Origin: Entophlyctis helioformis
Taxonomy: Eukaryota; Chytridiomycota; Chytridiomycetes; Chytridiales; Chytriomycetaceae
Length of the DNA stretch: 29,204 nucleotides
Reading direction: 5' to 3'
Assembly: GCA_025526915.1 (NCBI GenBank)
Contig: JAHLKH010000262.1
Location: forward strand, 1 to 29,204
Position 1 is the first letter of the stretch. Each line of letters begins with the position of its first letter. Positions 8,420-17,734 of this stretch are shown here, one piece after another. Both the position numbers and the translations under genes were made by a program. The notes beneath the pieces are model-generated. The model did no database searches. It saw only the letters and a list, made by a program, of their open reading frames with translations, and was not told where the DNA came from.

Positions 8420-9925
8420 TCAACCAGTCAAGGTTGACATGCCAAAGTCAATCAGCCAATGCTTTCCATCCTCATCAACCAGCACATTTTCTGGCCGGTA
8501 GTCCCCGTGCTCAACGCCATACTGTGCAAACTTGGCCTTGAACTCCTCAACAATCTCATCCGGAAGGGGATCGGTTTCTGTACCGGAGATTTTGGTGGTT
8601 GCAAGTACAAACATGCGATCGCACTCGCCATAAAAGTGCAGTTTGGGGATGCAGACACCTTGCAGGGGAGTCAAGCGGTCGTAAACCTTGATCTCGTTTT
8701 TGGCCATCTCATACCCGTCCTCGTTGTTGTCCATGTCGCAACATTTCAGAGCGAGCGCTTGTCCAGAGCTGGCGCAGTACTCGAAAACATCACCACAAAA
8801 CCCATAGCCCAGAAAAGTGGTGTACAGGCTCAGGTCGAAACCGCTTGGAAGTGCATATGGACCACCGTCGCTGCTAGACGCTCGAGCAACATCCTGCGGA
8901 AGCACGCCTGCCGTTGGCGAGATGCCTGATGAGTGGCCCGCCTCTACCAGACTGATGAAGTAGAACATCGCGCGAAACAGCGTCGGGTTGTTGCCAGTAA
9001 CTGAGATGGCGGGCGACACGAGAAGCTGTGTCGGTGCATAGTGATCATTGGGTCTGCAGAAGAACCAGAACACCTCGCCGTTGGTAAGCATCCCGTACCT
9101 GAGCCTGTTGTGCGCCAAGTAGCCGTAGACTTGCACGATGGAGTTCACAATGCTTGTTTCCTTGCGGCTGGGTACTGGGTCTTCCTTTCGCCACCATCCC
9201 CCGATGCTCTCATTGTCAGAAGGAGTGGGAACATCCCACACAGTCTTGACCTCGAGGAATGACATAAGAGTGCCGCCACTATGGAGGACGTGATCTGGTC
9301 GACCCTTCATCCCATCCTTGATAAGGATGGCGTCCGAGAAGATGAGTGACGAACGACAGTGGCGCAGCAGGGCTCTTAGCTTGAAGAGAACGTTGACGCT
9401 AATGACCGTCTCGAGGGACTTTTCAGCGTCAACTTCGTCGCAGAACTGAAAGACGGGAGGCTCAATGCGGGACGTGTCCGTGAGACGGAACGACCGAGCC
9501 GCTTCGATAAAGCCAGGCCAGTCTGCGAGGATCTCGGGGTTCTTCCCATGTGGCCTTGACGTCGAGCCTGTGGTCTTTGCTCGCTTGTTGGTGATCACAT
9601 CAGAGAATACGGCAGCCGGCGGTTTGTATTCCAGGTACTCGTCCGGTGTGATTGTCTGGCGTTCGACTTGGCTGGCTTTTACAATGATCGGACGGTCGCT
9701 TGTTCCCAGCCCGGGAGGAAGTGAGGCGAGAGGAGCACTGCTGGGCAGGGCTTTGGCGCTCAAGTCGGCGTGAAGCCTGATATCGCTGATACCGATGGCA
9801 TCGAGGTCTGAAAAGTACCACTGCTTGACCGCCTCGATGAAGTCGGAGACAGACTGGCAGTCGGCGATTGGGATACTTTTGGTTGAGGGGCCAAACTTGA
9901 CCCACAGCTCGTTTGGTGATGCCAT
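8420..9925 (-). CDS. Crinkler (CRN)-like protein: ubiquitin-like header, PD-(D/E)XK nuclease, kinase motifs
   Basis: 501 residues in one coding exon from an ATG with good context (GCAATGG). Residues 1-85 (VKFGPSTKSIPIADCQSVSD, then LHADL and GTSDRPIIVK) look like the ubiquitin-fold header of CRN effectors. Residues ~190-290 contain a PD-(D/E)XK signature: Pro210-Asp211, Glu225-Val-Lys227 and a following Gln265. Residues ~368-501 have kinase landmarks: Gly-rich LGYGFCGDVFE, Lys394 in ALALKC, Glu411, HGDYRPEN at 473-480 and DFG at 493-495. The protein stops six residues after DFG, so most of the C-lobe is absent. CRN proteins with nuclease plus kinase modules are known from chytrids and oomycetes, acting in host nuclei or in genome conflict. 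That role is not shown here. No signal peptide is visible. A 5' UTR intron is likely (next entry). Confidence 0.68.
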   Translation of the reverse strand: MASPNELWVKFGPSTKSIPIADCQSVSDFIEAVKQWYFSDLDAIGISDIRLHADLSAKALPSSAPLASLPPGLGTSDRPIIVKASQVERQTITPDEYLEYKPPAAVFSDVITNKRAKTTGSTSRPHGKNPEILADWPGFIEAARSFRLTDTSRIEPPVFQFCDEVDAEKSLETVISVNVLFKLRALLRHCRSSLIFSDAILIKDGMKGRPDHVLHSGGTLMSFLEVKTVWDVPTPSDNESIGGWWRKEDPVPSRKETSIVNSIVQVYGYLAHNRLRYGMLTNGEVFWFFCRPNDHYAPTQLLVSPAISVTGNNPTLFRAMFYFISLVEAGHSSGISPTAGVLPQDVARASSSDGGPYALPSGFDLSLYTTFLGYGFCGDVFEYCASSGQALALKCCDMDNNEDGYEMAKNEIKVYDRLTPLQGVCIPKLHFYGECDRMFVLATTKISGTETDPLPDEIVEEFKAKFAQYGVEHGDYRPENVLVDEDGKHWLIDFGMSTLTG

Positions 9926-9927
9926 TG

Positions 9928-9997
9928 CTGCAGACAGAGTGGTTAGTCAAAGAGTCGAGAGTGGGAGGCGGCATGAGCGGGAGAAGAGAGCGCTTAC
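9928..9997 (-). other. probable 70-nt intron just upstream of the CRN-like start codon
   Basis: On the minus strand a GTAAGC donor at 9997 and a TCTGCAG acceptor ending at 9928 bracket a 70-nt segment, the usual intron size here. The ATG of the CRN-like gene starts 2 nt after the acceptor. The upstream exon frame is open back to an ATG at 10118, so a ~40-residue N-terminal extension is possible, but its composition (Ser/His/Thr/Pro) is not convincing. I favour a 5' UTR intron. Confidence 0.6.
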
Positions 9998-10118
9998 TTG
10001 AAGAGCAAGAGACGGGTTGGCTGTTGATGCTGTTGGCAGGCGAAGCGTGCGTCTGCGTATGTGACGACGGAGTCGGCCAGCTTGTGTGATGTGCACAAGT
10101 GGGAACAGATGGTAGCAT

Positions 10119-10137
10119 CACGTGACTATGAACCAAT
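10119..10137. promoter_or_regulatory. CACGTG and CCAAT elements between divergent genes
   Basis: CACGTG (10119-10124) followed 8 bp later by CCAAT (10133-10137) lies between the CRN-like gene (minus) and the 7TM-RGS gene (plus). CACGTG is the core bHLH (Cbf1-type) site and CCAAT the HAP/NF-Y site in fungi. If the 7TM-RGS protein starts at 10248 rather than 10128 this is a shared promoter. Binding is inferred. Confidence 0.4.
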
Positions 10138-12139
10138 CAGCAGACGTGTATCAACGGCCACGAGCCACCACATGCAATCTGGACGTGACGGAAAGCGATG
10201 ACGTGACCAAACACGCACTTGGCCAGCGAGTCACCAACACAGCAAGCATGTCGTCGCTGTATGTGCGTCCAGACTGGCGAACAACGAATGCATGGTCGCC
10301 AGCATACACACTGGGCATCGGCATCGTCGGATCGCTGTACCTGCTATTCTATATTGGCACGACCATGATCTACGCCAGACGCTCCACATACTACTCTGTT
10401 GAGATAACATCAGTGCGGCTCACGCTCATCGCAGCTGGGGGCGGTCTCATTGTGCTCGTGTCTCAGATCTACTGTAAGCAGCGGTTGCGTGCTGCGCAGT
10501 GTGGTTGTGCATTAGCCAAGAGAGAGAGAGAGAGACTGACATGCAGGCGGAAAGACACCGCGAGCAAGTACGTGCTCTGTGGTGTGGACCTGTGGGCACT
10601 CAGCATCGGCTTCACCATCCTGCTGCTCGCTCTGCGCGCCAAGATCGCCCGGCTGACCAAAGCAGCAGACGAGGAGGGTCTCACGGAAGCGTTCCGTCGC
10701 AACATGCGCAGCACTCGCCCCAGCAATGCCGTCAGTCAAGCACCAGGTGGCGGCGACAACCAGAAAGAGTCGGACAAGAAGGAGGTCGACTCGGCTGGAT
10801 TCTATGACCCCAACGGCGAGGACAACAGGGACGCTGACATGGAAAAGGGACTGAGTGGCACAGCCATGCAGCTGCGTATCCGTCTCGATCTCTACGACAA
10901 GGTCCTCGCGTCTGTGATCATCCTCGGTCTGGCCATGATCACAGCCATCACGCTCAGCATCACGTACTTTTCGAGCGTGACGCGCGTGCTGCCAGTGGCA
11001 GATGTGAATGGATGCCGCGACGGGTGGGAGTATGTGCCGCTGTGGGTGCTCGTCGGGTCGTTCTTTTACGTGCTCGTGCCAACCTCATTGTGGCGTGTCA
11101 AGCAGCTGCCCAACGACTACGAGGTGCTGCCCATGCTGTACCCGATCGCTTTTGGCGGCATCCCCGTGTTTACTGTGTTTCTCGTATGGACCTACATGCC
11201 AGGCAGTGCGCGCGAGGTATGTCTCTCTCTCCTCATCACCAGCATCCTGCATTGACTGGCATCCTCATACACTGACACATGCACAGGCATCATTCCCAGC
11301 AGGTCTCTGGCTGATTGGCATCCCAGTCATCACACACACTGCCACCATCCTCTACCCGCTGTACACGACGCTCAGAGACGAAGCCTTCCTCTCGACCGCC
11401 GTGTCAAGCTCAAAGGACCATTTCGAGCGTGCCATGACAACGCCTGCCCTATTCAAGAAGATGCAAGAGCAGGCGGCATCCGACTACGAGACCGAGAACA
11501 CGCTGTTCGAGCTCGAGATGCGCGAGCTGAACATGTGGGTCAAGGGTCTTGATCGCGCAGCCATGGTGCCAACAGAGGTCGAGCATCTGTATCAGAGTAT
11601 CTTCAATCGGTACCTGCGGTCCAGTGCGCGCATGGAGGTCAGCATCCTCTCACTGCTCACTCTGTCGCGGACTCACGCTGACACTGACACGATGCTGCAC
11701 ACAGCTCAATATCCCTCAAAAGATCAGAGCCAATGTGCGCAAGCTGTTTGACTCCAAAGCGGTTACGATCGGCGTGTTTGACGATACGCGCAAGCACGTG
11801 CTTGAGATGCTGTTCCTCAACACGTTCCCAAAGCTGCTGAAGCGCGTCCGCGAAGGAGACGTCAAGCTCGGACAAGGCGACAAGCTGCTGCCAGTGATTG
11901 CACAGATGCTGTACAAGAGTGTTCTTGGTGGTAGTGGCGGCGGTGGCAGCAGTGCGCGACCGTCATCTGCGGTGCCAAGAACGTCAACGGAGAGCCCGTT
12001 ACCGTCGCGGCCAGCGAGTCAGTACGCGGGAACTGGCGGACAAGCCAGCGTGACAGGTGCTGCAGCCCCGGGATCCGTGTCCGTGTCCATTCCGAACGAC
12101 TCGCCCATCAACAAAAACCTGTCGGTCAAGTTCTCGTGA
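10128..12139 (+). CDS. seven-transmembrane protein with C-terminal RGS domain
   Basis: Exons 10128-10473, 10555-11216, 11287-11637 and 11705-12139 give 597 residues in frame. Start at 10128 (MNQSADVYQ) or, with a better-looking N-terminus, 10248 (MSSLYVRPDW). Seven hydrophobic helices can be seen: YTLGIGIVGSLYLLFYIG, LTLIAAGGGLIVLVSQ, LWALSIGFTILLLAL, VLASVIILGLAMITAITL, PLWVLVGSFFYVLVP, YPIAFGGIPVFTVFLVW and LWLIGIPVITHTATILYPLY. A charged loop lies between helices 3 and 4. An RGS domain follows (FERAMTTPALFKKMQ, ENTLFELEMRELN, VEHLYQSIFNRYL, HVLEMLFLNTFPKLLK), then a Gly/Ser-rich tail. RGS domains accelerate GTP hydrolysis by G-alpha; the same layout is known in plant RGS1 and fungal 7TM-RGS proteins. 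Introns 2 and 3 are secure (GTATGT...CACAG; GTCAGC...CACAG). Intron 1 uses an AAAG acceptor or is retained in frame, which would add 27 residues. Confidence 0.83.
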
Positions 12140-12293
12140 TGCTTTCTATGTCTTGTTTCCAACTTGCTTGTTGCTCTTCAGCTTTGATAATTTGAAATAC
12201 ACAACCTGTCGTCCACCAAGCCTACGTACATATGGTTCATTGCAAGCAATGCAAGAAGCAAGTCTGCAGATGTGAATGGAAATGCAGCCTGAA

Positions 12294-14574
12294 TCACTGC
12301 ACATGACAGTTGTCGGCAGTAAACCCATGCTCCACAAGCGACAGAAACATATTGCGTGAGATGAACCGGCTCATGATACCGCGCCGTCGCCGTGTCTCGT
12401 TCTCGGCCACAATGGCTGGTGCGTGTTGCAGGACACTTGTGGATGGCGGCAGGCTGTCAAAGATTGGCGTAGTGCTGAGGATGGATGTGCGACGAGCAGG
12501 GTGTGCAGTGGGTGGAATGATGGAGAAGAAGGACGGGAATGGCGTTGTGAAGGACGGCGTGAATGAGCGCGTGTTGCCCATGTCGGGATAGTGGCGGCTT
12601 GACTCGGCATCGCCGCTCTCGTCCCTGTCACTGTCAGAGTCTTCCTGGTCATCCGCTTGGTCTGCCGCATTGCCGTCATGCGCGTCTGTGCTGGCCTCAG
12701 CAAACGTGTCTGGCTCATCCTCGCGATCCTCGACATGCCAGTTTGATGTTGACTGAACAGGGCCATGCCGTCCAGCTTGCCGAGCAGATCGACGTGCATG
12801 CTCGCGTCGCAGAGCAGCAATCCTTGCATCTCGCCGCCTTGCAACATCTGCAACAACTGCGTCGCTGTCAAACCCGAGCCGAGCGTCCCAGTGCTCAGAC
12901 TCGACTGGCAGATCCTGGCCTTCAAGCGGCCGAAGAGGCTCAAACAGCTTGACCGTGTCGTCAATGCCAGAGACTGCAATGACAGGCAGTGTCGGGTGTT
13001 GTGCGATTACGTTGACGACGTCCGAGTCGCCATGCAGGAGCTGCACAATCCTGCCAGTCTTCTTGTTCCAGATGTATGCCGATCCGTCATCCGACCCAGA
13101 CGCCACATACGAGTCATTGCCGCCAACAAAGAACACATCCTTGACCGTCTGGTTGCGCATGCAGTCAGTCGAGAGATCAGAACTCAGTGCTGCATACATT
13201 GCAAGTTGGAGACACAAGACTCGCCTGCACATTGCAGTGTCCACGAAACACGGCTTTGGCATCATGCACGGGAGCGTCCATGAACAAATGATCCGTGTCG
13301 GTATGATCCCCTTGCTCGATGCTGTCGTGCTTTGAGGAGGGCTGTTCCTCGCCATCATCATCGTCATCGCTGACACGACCCTCGCCATCCTCGTCATGCT
13401 CCTCCAACCGGCGATGTTTGGATGGGCTCTCGGTGCGCTGCATTGCATTGCTGGCATGCGACACAATCCCACGGCCACGACCCTTGCGATCACTCGAGGC
13501 AGCTGACGTGTAGTGCGACTGAAATGACCGACGACGCTTGCCGCTGCCATCACTGGCATCGTCACCGCGCCGCACAAACTCTGGCCCATCCTCGCCGCTC
13601 GTGCCAAACAGGTACACGTACGAGTTGGACCAGCTGCCAGCCAGCTCCGTCCCATCGCGACTGAAAGCCAGACCCGTGACATGGCCAGTGTCGGTGACGC
13701 TCGGATCGCTGGGTCTGAACCGTGCAACAGCCCTGGTCACAAACCGCCGATCAAACAGCACAGCGTCTGGATGATCGCCCGCAACAGCAATGTGCGCAGG
13801 AAACGCCTGGCTCATGGTGACGCAGTTGAGCGACTGTCCAAACCGGATAAACGGCGTGCATGATCCGTCGCGAGTGCAGTCATGCCGCTGACGCAAGTCG
13901 TATTGATGCACGGTGCCGTCTTCGGAGCATGCCCATAGCAGATGCGGGTTGCCTGGCTCAAGTGCGAGACGTTTGGCACGATCGGTGAAGCAGGTGAATG
14001 TTGAGCGGGGCTTTGGCGTGGCAGATCCGAGAGACCAGTGCACGTCAAAGATGCGGACACGGCCGTCACCTGCTGCTGAAGCGATGACCGAGTTGGCGGT
14101 CGACGGCATGAACATGGCCGAGAAGATGTTGGCACTGTGGCCGGTGGGGAACCTGGACACGAGCCTGGACGGGCAGCCGGTGGTCTGTGGCGGGAGAGTG
14201 CTGTCGCGGGCTGCTCGACGCAAGGGTCTTGACGGTGACGCACTATGGGGCGAGTGTGTCGATGGCGGCGGGTTGAAGGCGGGGTTGCTGCCGCCAGGGA
14301 CGTAGCGCCAGATGGCGAGGTGCAGGTCGTCCGAGCCAGTCAGCAGCAGGTTGCCGTCCTCGGACCAGGCGAGCGAGTTGACGCAGCCGGTGTGGGCAGG
14401 CAGCACCTGCGAGAGCGTCATGGCGGCGAGCATGGCCCGCGAGTCGGCCACAGCCCGCTGGAAGACTGCAGGCACAGAGGACGATGGAGGAGCCGCCTGG
14501 CGAGCAGCAAGCATGGCGTGGATGCTGCCGTGTGTGGTTGCTTTATGTGCAGGCGTGCTGCCGAGTGTGCTCAT
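12294..14574 (-). CDS. WD40 protein of the DCAF6/DCAF8/WDTC1 type (CUL4-DDB1 adaptor-like)
   Basis: Two exons, 14574-13225 and 13148-12294, give 734 residues. WD repeats: VLPAHTGCVNSLAWSEDGN with TGSDDLHLAIW; GHSANIFSAMFMPST with GDGRVRIFD; LWACSEDGTVHQYDLR; VAGDHPDAVLFDRRF; HVTGLAFSRDGTELAGS with YVYLF. After a long acidic, basic and Ser-rich insert come GHCNVQ|TVKDVFFVGGND, SGSDDGSAYIWNKKTGR and HPTLPVIAVSGIDDTVKLF. This order and the insert before the last two blades match DCAF6/DCAF8/WDTC1, substrate receptors of CUL4-DDB1 ubiquitin ligases. The C-terminal ~200 residues are acidic and low complexity. The 76-nt intron has a GC donor (CAG|GCGAGT), chosen because it restores the family motif. 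A GT donor 6 nt earlier would remove Val-Gln. Nuclear ubiquitin-ligase adaptor by homology. Confidence 0.85.
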
Positions 14575-15187
14575 GCTGCTGCGGCTGCCTGTGTTGCTGT
14601 CGTTGTCGTCGCTGTGATCTTGGCAAGATCAGTCGCGTTGGCTGCAGCAGGCACGCGTGCGAGTGCACCGCGGTCGTTGTGGCTCGGCTGGCGGACAGCG
14701 CAGCAGACTGAGCAGCCACGGGAAGCACCTGCCGCACATCCACATGCAGCCGCGTGTGTGCCATGATCCGCCCGCACTCGGCCCATCCATCGCCATCTGC
14801 TCCTGCGTCGTCAGCCAGATACGCAGACGCTGTTCCATCCACCACAAGCAGCACGCCGTGGAATGCCCGTCACACAAGCTCAGCCATCACCAGCACATTG
14901 CCGCTCTGCAGCAGCAGTCCCACGGGCATCTCGTCGCGAGTCTCGCATCCAAACAGCAGCACAGAGTCCAGCCCGACAGAGAAACTGACGAGCGGGCAGC
15001 CTTGGCGGACGCCTCGCCTGACGTTGAACGGCTCAGAGAGCACGTCCACACCAGCCATGGCATTGGCTCGCAGACAACAAATCTCGCAGGATCCCTTCTG
15101 CTCTGCAGCGCGCTGCATGTGTGACCAGAGAGCGCGCTCGAGTTGGCAGCCAGACAGCGAGCGAGCTGTGCAGCGCAACGGGACAGA
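14575..15187. other. upstream region of the WD40 gene, containing a decayed RT fragment
   Basis: No intact gene is seen. The WD40 promoter should lie near 14575-14650. An old LINE reverse-transcriptase fragment occupies about 14870-15178. Open frames between 14600 and 14860 are long but have no recognisable motif and are interrupted by a stop relative to the RT fragment. Confidence 0.5.
14870..15178 (-). pseudogene. decayed non-LTR reverse transcriptase fragment
   Basis: The minus-strand frame contains LSEPFNVRRGVRQGCPL, the classic LINE RT motif before the catalytic core. It ends at a stop soon after GLLLQSGNVLVMAELV, where an intact element would have a YADD or FADD box; the aspartates are gone. 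It is distinct in sequence from the better-preserved LINE at 15203-17626, which has SLSESFPVERGVRQGCPL. This is therefore an older, separate insertion. The younger LINE landed at its upstream edge, so the two may be nested. Confidence 0.65.
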
Positions 15188-15202
15188 GAGAGCGGGGCGA
15201 TG
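15188..15202. repeat. 15-bp target-site duplication, 3' side of LINE
   Basis: GAGAGCGGGGCGATG, identical over all 15 bp to 17627-17641; the flanking bases on both sides differ between copies. It directly adjoins the T7 (poly-A on minus) tail of the LINE. Confidence 0.92.
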
Positions 15203-15309
15203 TTTTTTTAGGTGATGCCAAAGTTCATTCCAAGAAGATTCCCAGTCCCCAAGACACTAGATGCCATACCCTTTCGAGCTTAAGGCCGTGCGTAGATCCC
15301 TCAGTTATG

Positions 15310-17568
15310 TCATCCCCCTGGTCCGACACGTCCATGGTGATGTATCCATAAAGTACGCTGGAACACACCATGGGCAGCCTGAAGAAATGCGCACATTCGC
15401 GAGGCGAGTGGACGCACGTCTCCAGGTGCATTGACTTGTTGCTGGTCACCACAGAGCCAAGACTCTGTAATGTCCGCAACACCGGATAGAGCTCCTCCGC
15501 CGAGGAGCGTTATGTACACTTGGTCGATTCTTGTAGATACTCGGATGGTCCTAAACGTAGCCAGAAGATCGTCGTCGTAGCCGAGCGCGGCGAGAGCGGC
15601 GGGATCGTTGGATTCGGGGAGTTTGTGTTCGATGGCTTCTGAGATCTGGGCAATGAATGGGGCGAGATTGGCGTCGTCACGTTGGATGGCGAGGCCGGTG
15701 CAGCTGACAACAAAGTGAGCCCACTCGTGGGTGCCGTTCAGGCTCTGGTTGCAGAGGATGCAGCAGCCGTCGGTGAAGGGGTGGTTGGCGGCGAGGAGGT
15801 TGAGGCGGAGGGCGAACTTGAGCGTCCATAGGCCGTCGATCCGGGCGAGCAGCAGGGTGCGGACGCCATCGGCAAGGTCGTAGCCGAAGCAAGGGGAGTT
15901 GGCGAAGCTGATGTCTGTGAACTGGCGGGCGAAGAAGGCGGTGGCGAGATCGGACTTGGGGGAAAGCAGGCTGGTACGGGCAATACGGAGGTTGGTGCGG
16001 TCGAGGATGGAGAAGGTGGGGAGGGGGTCGTTACGGGCAACAGGAGGAGCAAAGGCGGAGAGGTTGAGACGGTTGAACAGGAGGCGAGAAACACGAGTCC
16101 AGTAATGGCGACGGGCGGTGAATTCGGTGTTGTGGTGCTGGGAGAGGAGGGCGAGCGGGGTGCGGAGCGAGCGGGCCTTGCGGGACAGACGGAGACGAGC
16201 ATCGACGGCGCGGGCATCGACACTGAAGACGCTTGTTTCGATGAGCAGCGGGGCGACGGGAACCGAGCGAGGAGCCTTGCAGATCAGACGGACGCCGTTG
16301 TTGATGATGGTTTGCAGCGGGTTGAGGAGCGTGCGCTTGGAGCCGACAGCCTCGAGGCCGTAGCCGGCGACGCCGAGGGCCGATGCCTTGAAGACACGCA
16401 GCCGGACGTGGATGGGCAGCTTGGTGTTGGTGATGACCGGGTGCAGCGAGGCGACCGCGTTGCGGAGCGACTTGGCCTTGGCGTTGATCCACGGCTTGAA
16501 CGTGAGCTTGTCGTCGATGGTGACGCCGAGGTAGACGTACTCGTGCTTGATCGGCACCTGGATGCCGTCAATGGTGAGGAGCGGGGCTGGAGGGGCAGGA
16601 TGGGCAGGGAGGGGACGGGCACGGGCACGGGCACGGGGAGGGCGAGGGGCATCGGGGTCGGGAGGGTCATCGGGGTCAAGAGGGTCATCAGGGCGATCAT
16701 CATCAAAGGCAAAGCGGAGGATGGCGCACTTGGACACGCCAAAGGACATCTCCCATCTCTTGGCCCAGTCGACGACCAAGGTGAGGGCAGCGGTGAGAGC
16801 AGCGGGCGACTCGCACAGCAGGACAAGGTCGTCTGCAAAGAGCAAGCCGCGGATCTTCTTGTTTCGGCCGTTGCCAGCTTGGGCGACGCCTGGGATGTGG
16901 ATCTCGGGGACGCCGTCGAGGATGTCGTTGATGAAGAGGTTGAACAGGATCGGGCTGAGGGGGCAGCCTTGGCGGACGCCGCGCTCGACCGGGAAGGACT
17001 CTGAGAGCGACGCGCCCGCGCGAGCACGGGCTGTGGGGTTGGTGTAGAGAGCACGCAGGTAAGCAAGCATGCGCGGAGGGATCTGTAGCCGTTCCAGCTT
17101 CCAGAGCAGGGCCTCGAAGGGCACAGTGTCAAACGCCTTGCGCAGGTCAACAAAGGCAGCATAGGTGGGCAGGCCCACTGCACGGCGACGCTGGATGATG
17201 TCGATGAGCGCACAGATCTGAGCGGGGCACTCCTCGCGGCGGCGGAAACCTGCTTGTTCGTGCACCAGCAGGTCGTTGGCTTCGACGAGATCGTTGAGGC
17301 GAGCAGCGACGATCTTGGACACGATCTTGAGGCCAGTGTTGATCAGCGAGATGCCGCGGTGGTCATTGGGGTCGAGTGGGTCGCCCTTCTTGGGAATGGA
17401 GACGATGGTGGACGAGGTCCAGCGGTCGGGGATCTTTGCCTGCAGGAAGATGGCATTGCACACACGGAGCAAGGCGGCGGCAGCAGGATTGGGAGGAGGG
17501 TCAGCTGGTGGTGGTGGCTGCTGCAGATACTCTTGGAGAGTCGGGAGAGGCTGGGGCGGCTGCTGTTG

Positions 17569-17621
<53 letters not shown>

Positions 17622-17626
17622 GAGGC
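15310..17626 (-). pseudogene. LINE ORF2 remnant: reverse transcriptase plus C-terminal zinc-binding region
   Basis: An uninterrupted frame enters from the flanking DNA (fused ATG at 17739) and becomes LINE-derived at 17626. It begins with a Gln/Pro-rich stretch encoded by a CAG tract. RT motifs in order: WTSSTIVSIPKKGDP, DHRGISLINTGLKIVSKIVA, EQAGFRRREECPAQI, AAFVDLRKAFDTVP, VERGVRQGCPLSPILFNLF and the catalytic GLLFADDLVLL. A thumb-like region follows (YVYLGVTIDDKLTFK), and near the C-terminus a C-x2-C...H...C pattern (CCILCNQSLNGTHEWAHF). The missing 5' part would have held ORF1 and the endonuclease. The frame is open over more than 2.3 kb, so the insertion is probably young. Confidence 0.88.
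17575..17619. repeat. (CTG)15 trinucleotide repeat at the LINE 5' junction
   Basis: Fifteen uninterrupted CTG units (CAG on the minus strand), preceded by interrupted CTG/TTG units from about 17559. They read as polyglutamine in the LINE frame. The repeat ends 7 bp from the truncation point at 17626. Confidence 0.95.
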
Positions 17627-17641
17627 GAGAGCGGGGCGATG
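17627..17641. repeat. 15-bp target-site duplication, 5' side of LINE
   Basis: GAGAGCGGGGCGATG, identical to 15188-15202. Confidence 0.92.
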
Positions 17642-17704
17642 CAAAACGAGAGGCAGCCAGCAGCGGCCTCCACTCGAGGCATGCACTGGCTGGCCACAAG
17701 GAGC

Positions 17705-17719
17705 AAAAAGGAGCAAAAA
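17705..17719 (-). terminator. RNA polymerase III T5 terminators after tRNA-Leu
   Basis: On the minus strand, TTTTT runs at 17719-17715 and 17709-17705 lie 15 and 25 nt downstream of the tRNA 3' end. They are the expected Pol III stop and a back-up. Confidence 0.8.
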
Positions 17720-17734
17720 TGTCGAGCGGAGTGG

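Larger units (their letters stand above)
15203..17626 (-). mobile_element. 5'-truncated LINE (non-LTR retrotransposon), 2424 bp
   Basis: The boundaries are defined by a perfect 15-bp direct repeat on both sides. The 3' end on the minus strand is a short A7 tail (15209-15203) after ~100 bp of 3' UTR. The 5' end (17626) is truncated and lies 6 bp from a CAG repeat. This is what target-primed reverse transcription leaves. The insertion point is about 94 bp downstream of the 3' end of the tRNA-Leu gene, with the element's 5' end facing the tRNA. No endonuclease domain remains, so the copy is dead. Confidence 0.9.

Noticed and set aside
10474..10546. A 73-nt intron GTAAGC...ATGCAG in the RGS gene
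   Set aside because: The splice signals look good but removal shifts the frame of the following TM helix. An 81-nt version ending at AAAG, or retention, keeps it.
14543..14860. Minus-strand open frame with VLLVVDGTASAYLADDAGAD
   Set aside because: It lacks any recognisable motif, lies in the WD40 promoter region and is cut from the RT fragment by a stop. No support as a gene.
16105..17004. 299-codon plus-strand frame opposite the LINE
   Set aside because: Antisense shadow of the reverse transcriptase; composition is Gly/Glu/Val-rich as expected from GC-rich complementary codons.
17575..17619. The CTG tract as part of a host polyglutamine gene
   Set aside because: It lies inside the insertion bounded by the 15-bp TSD, so it belongs to the LINE copy or its junction.
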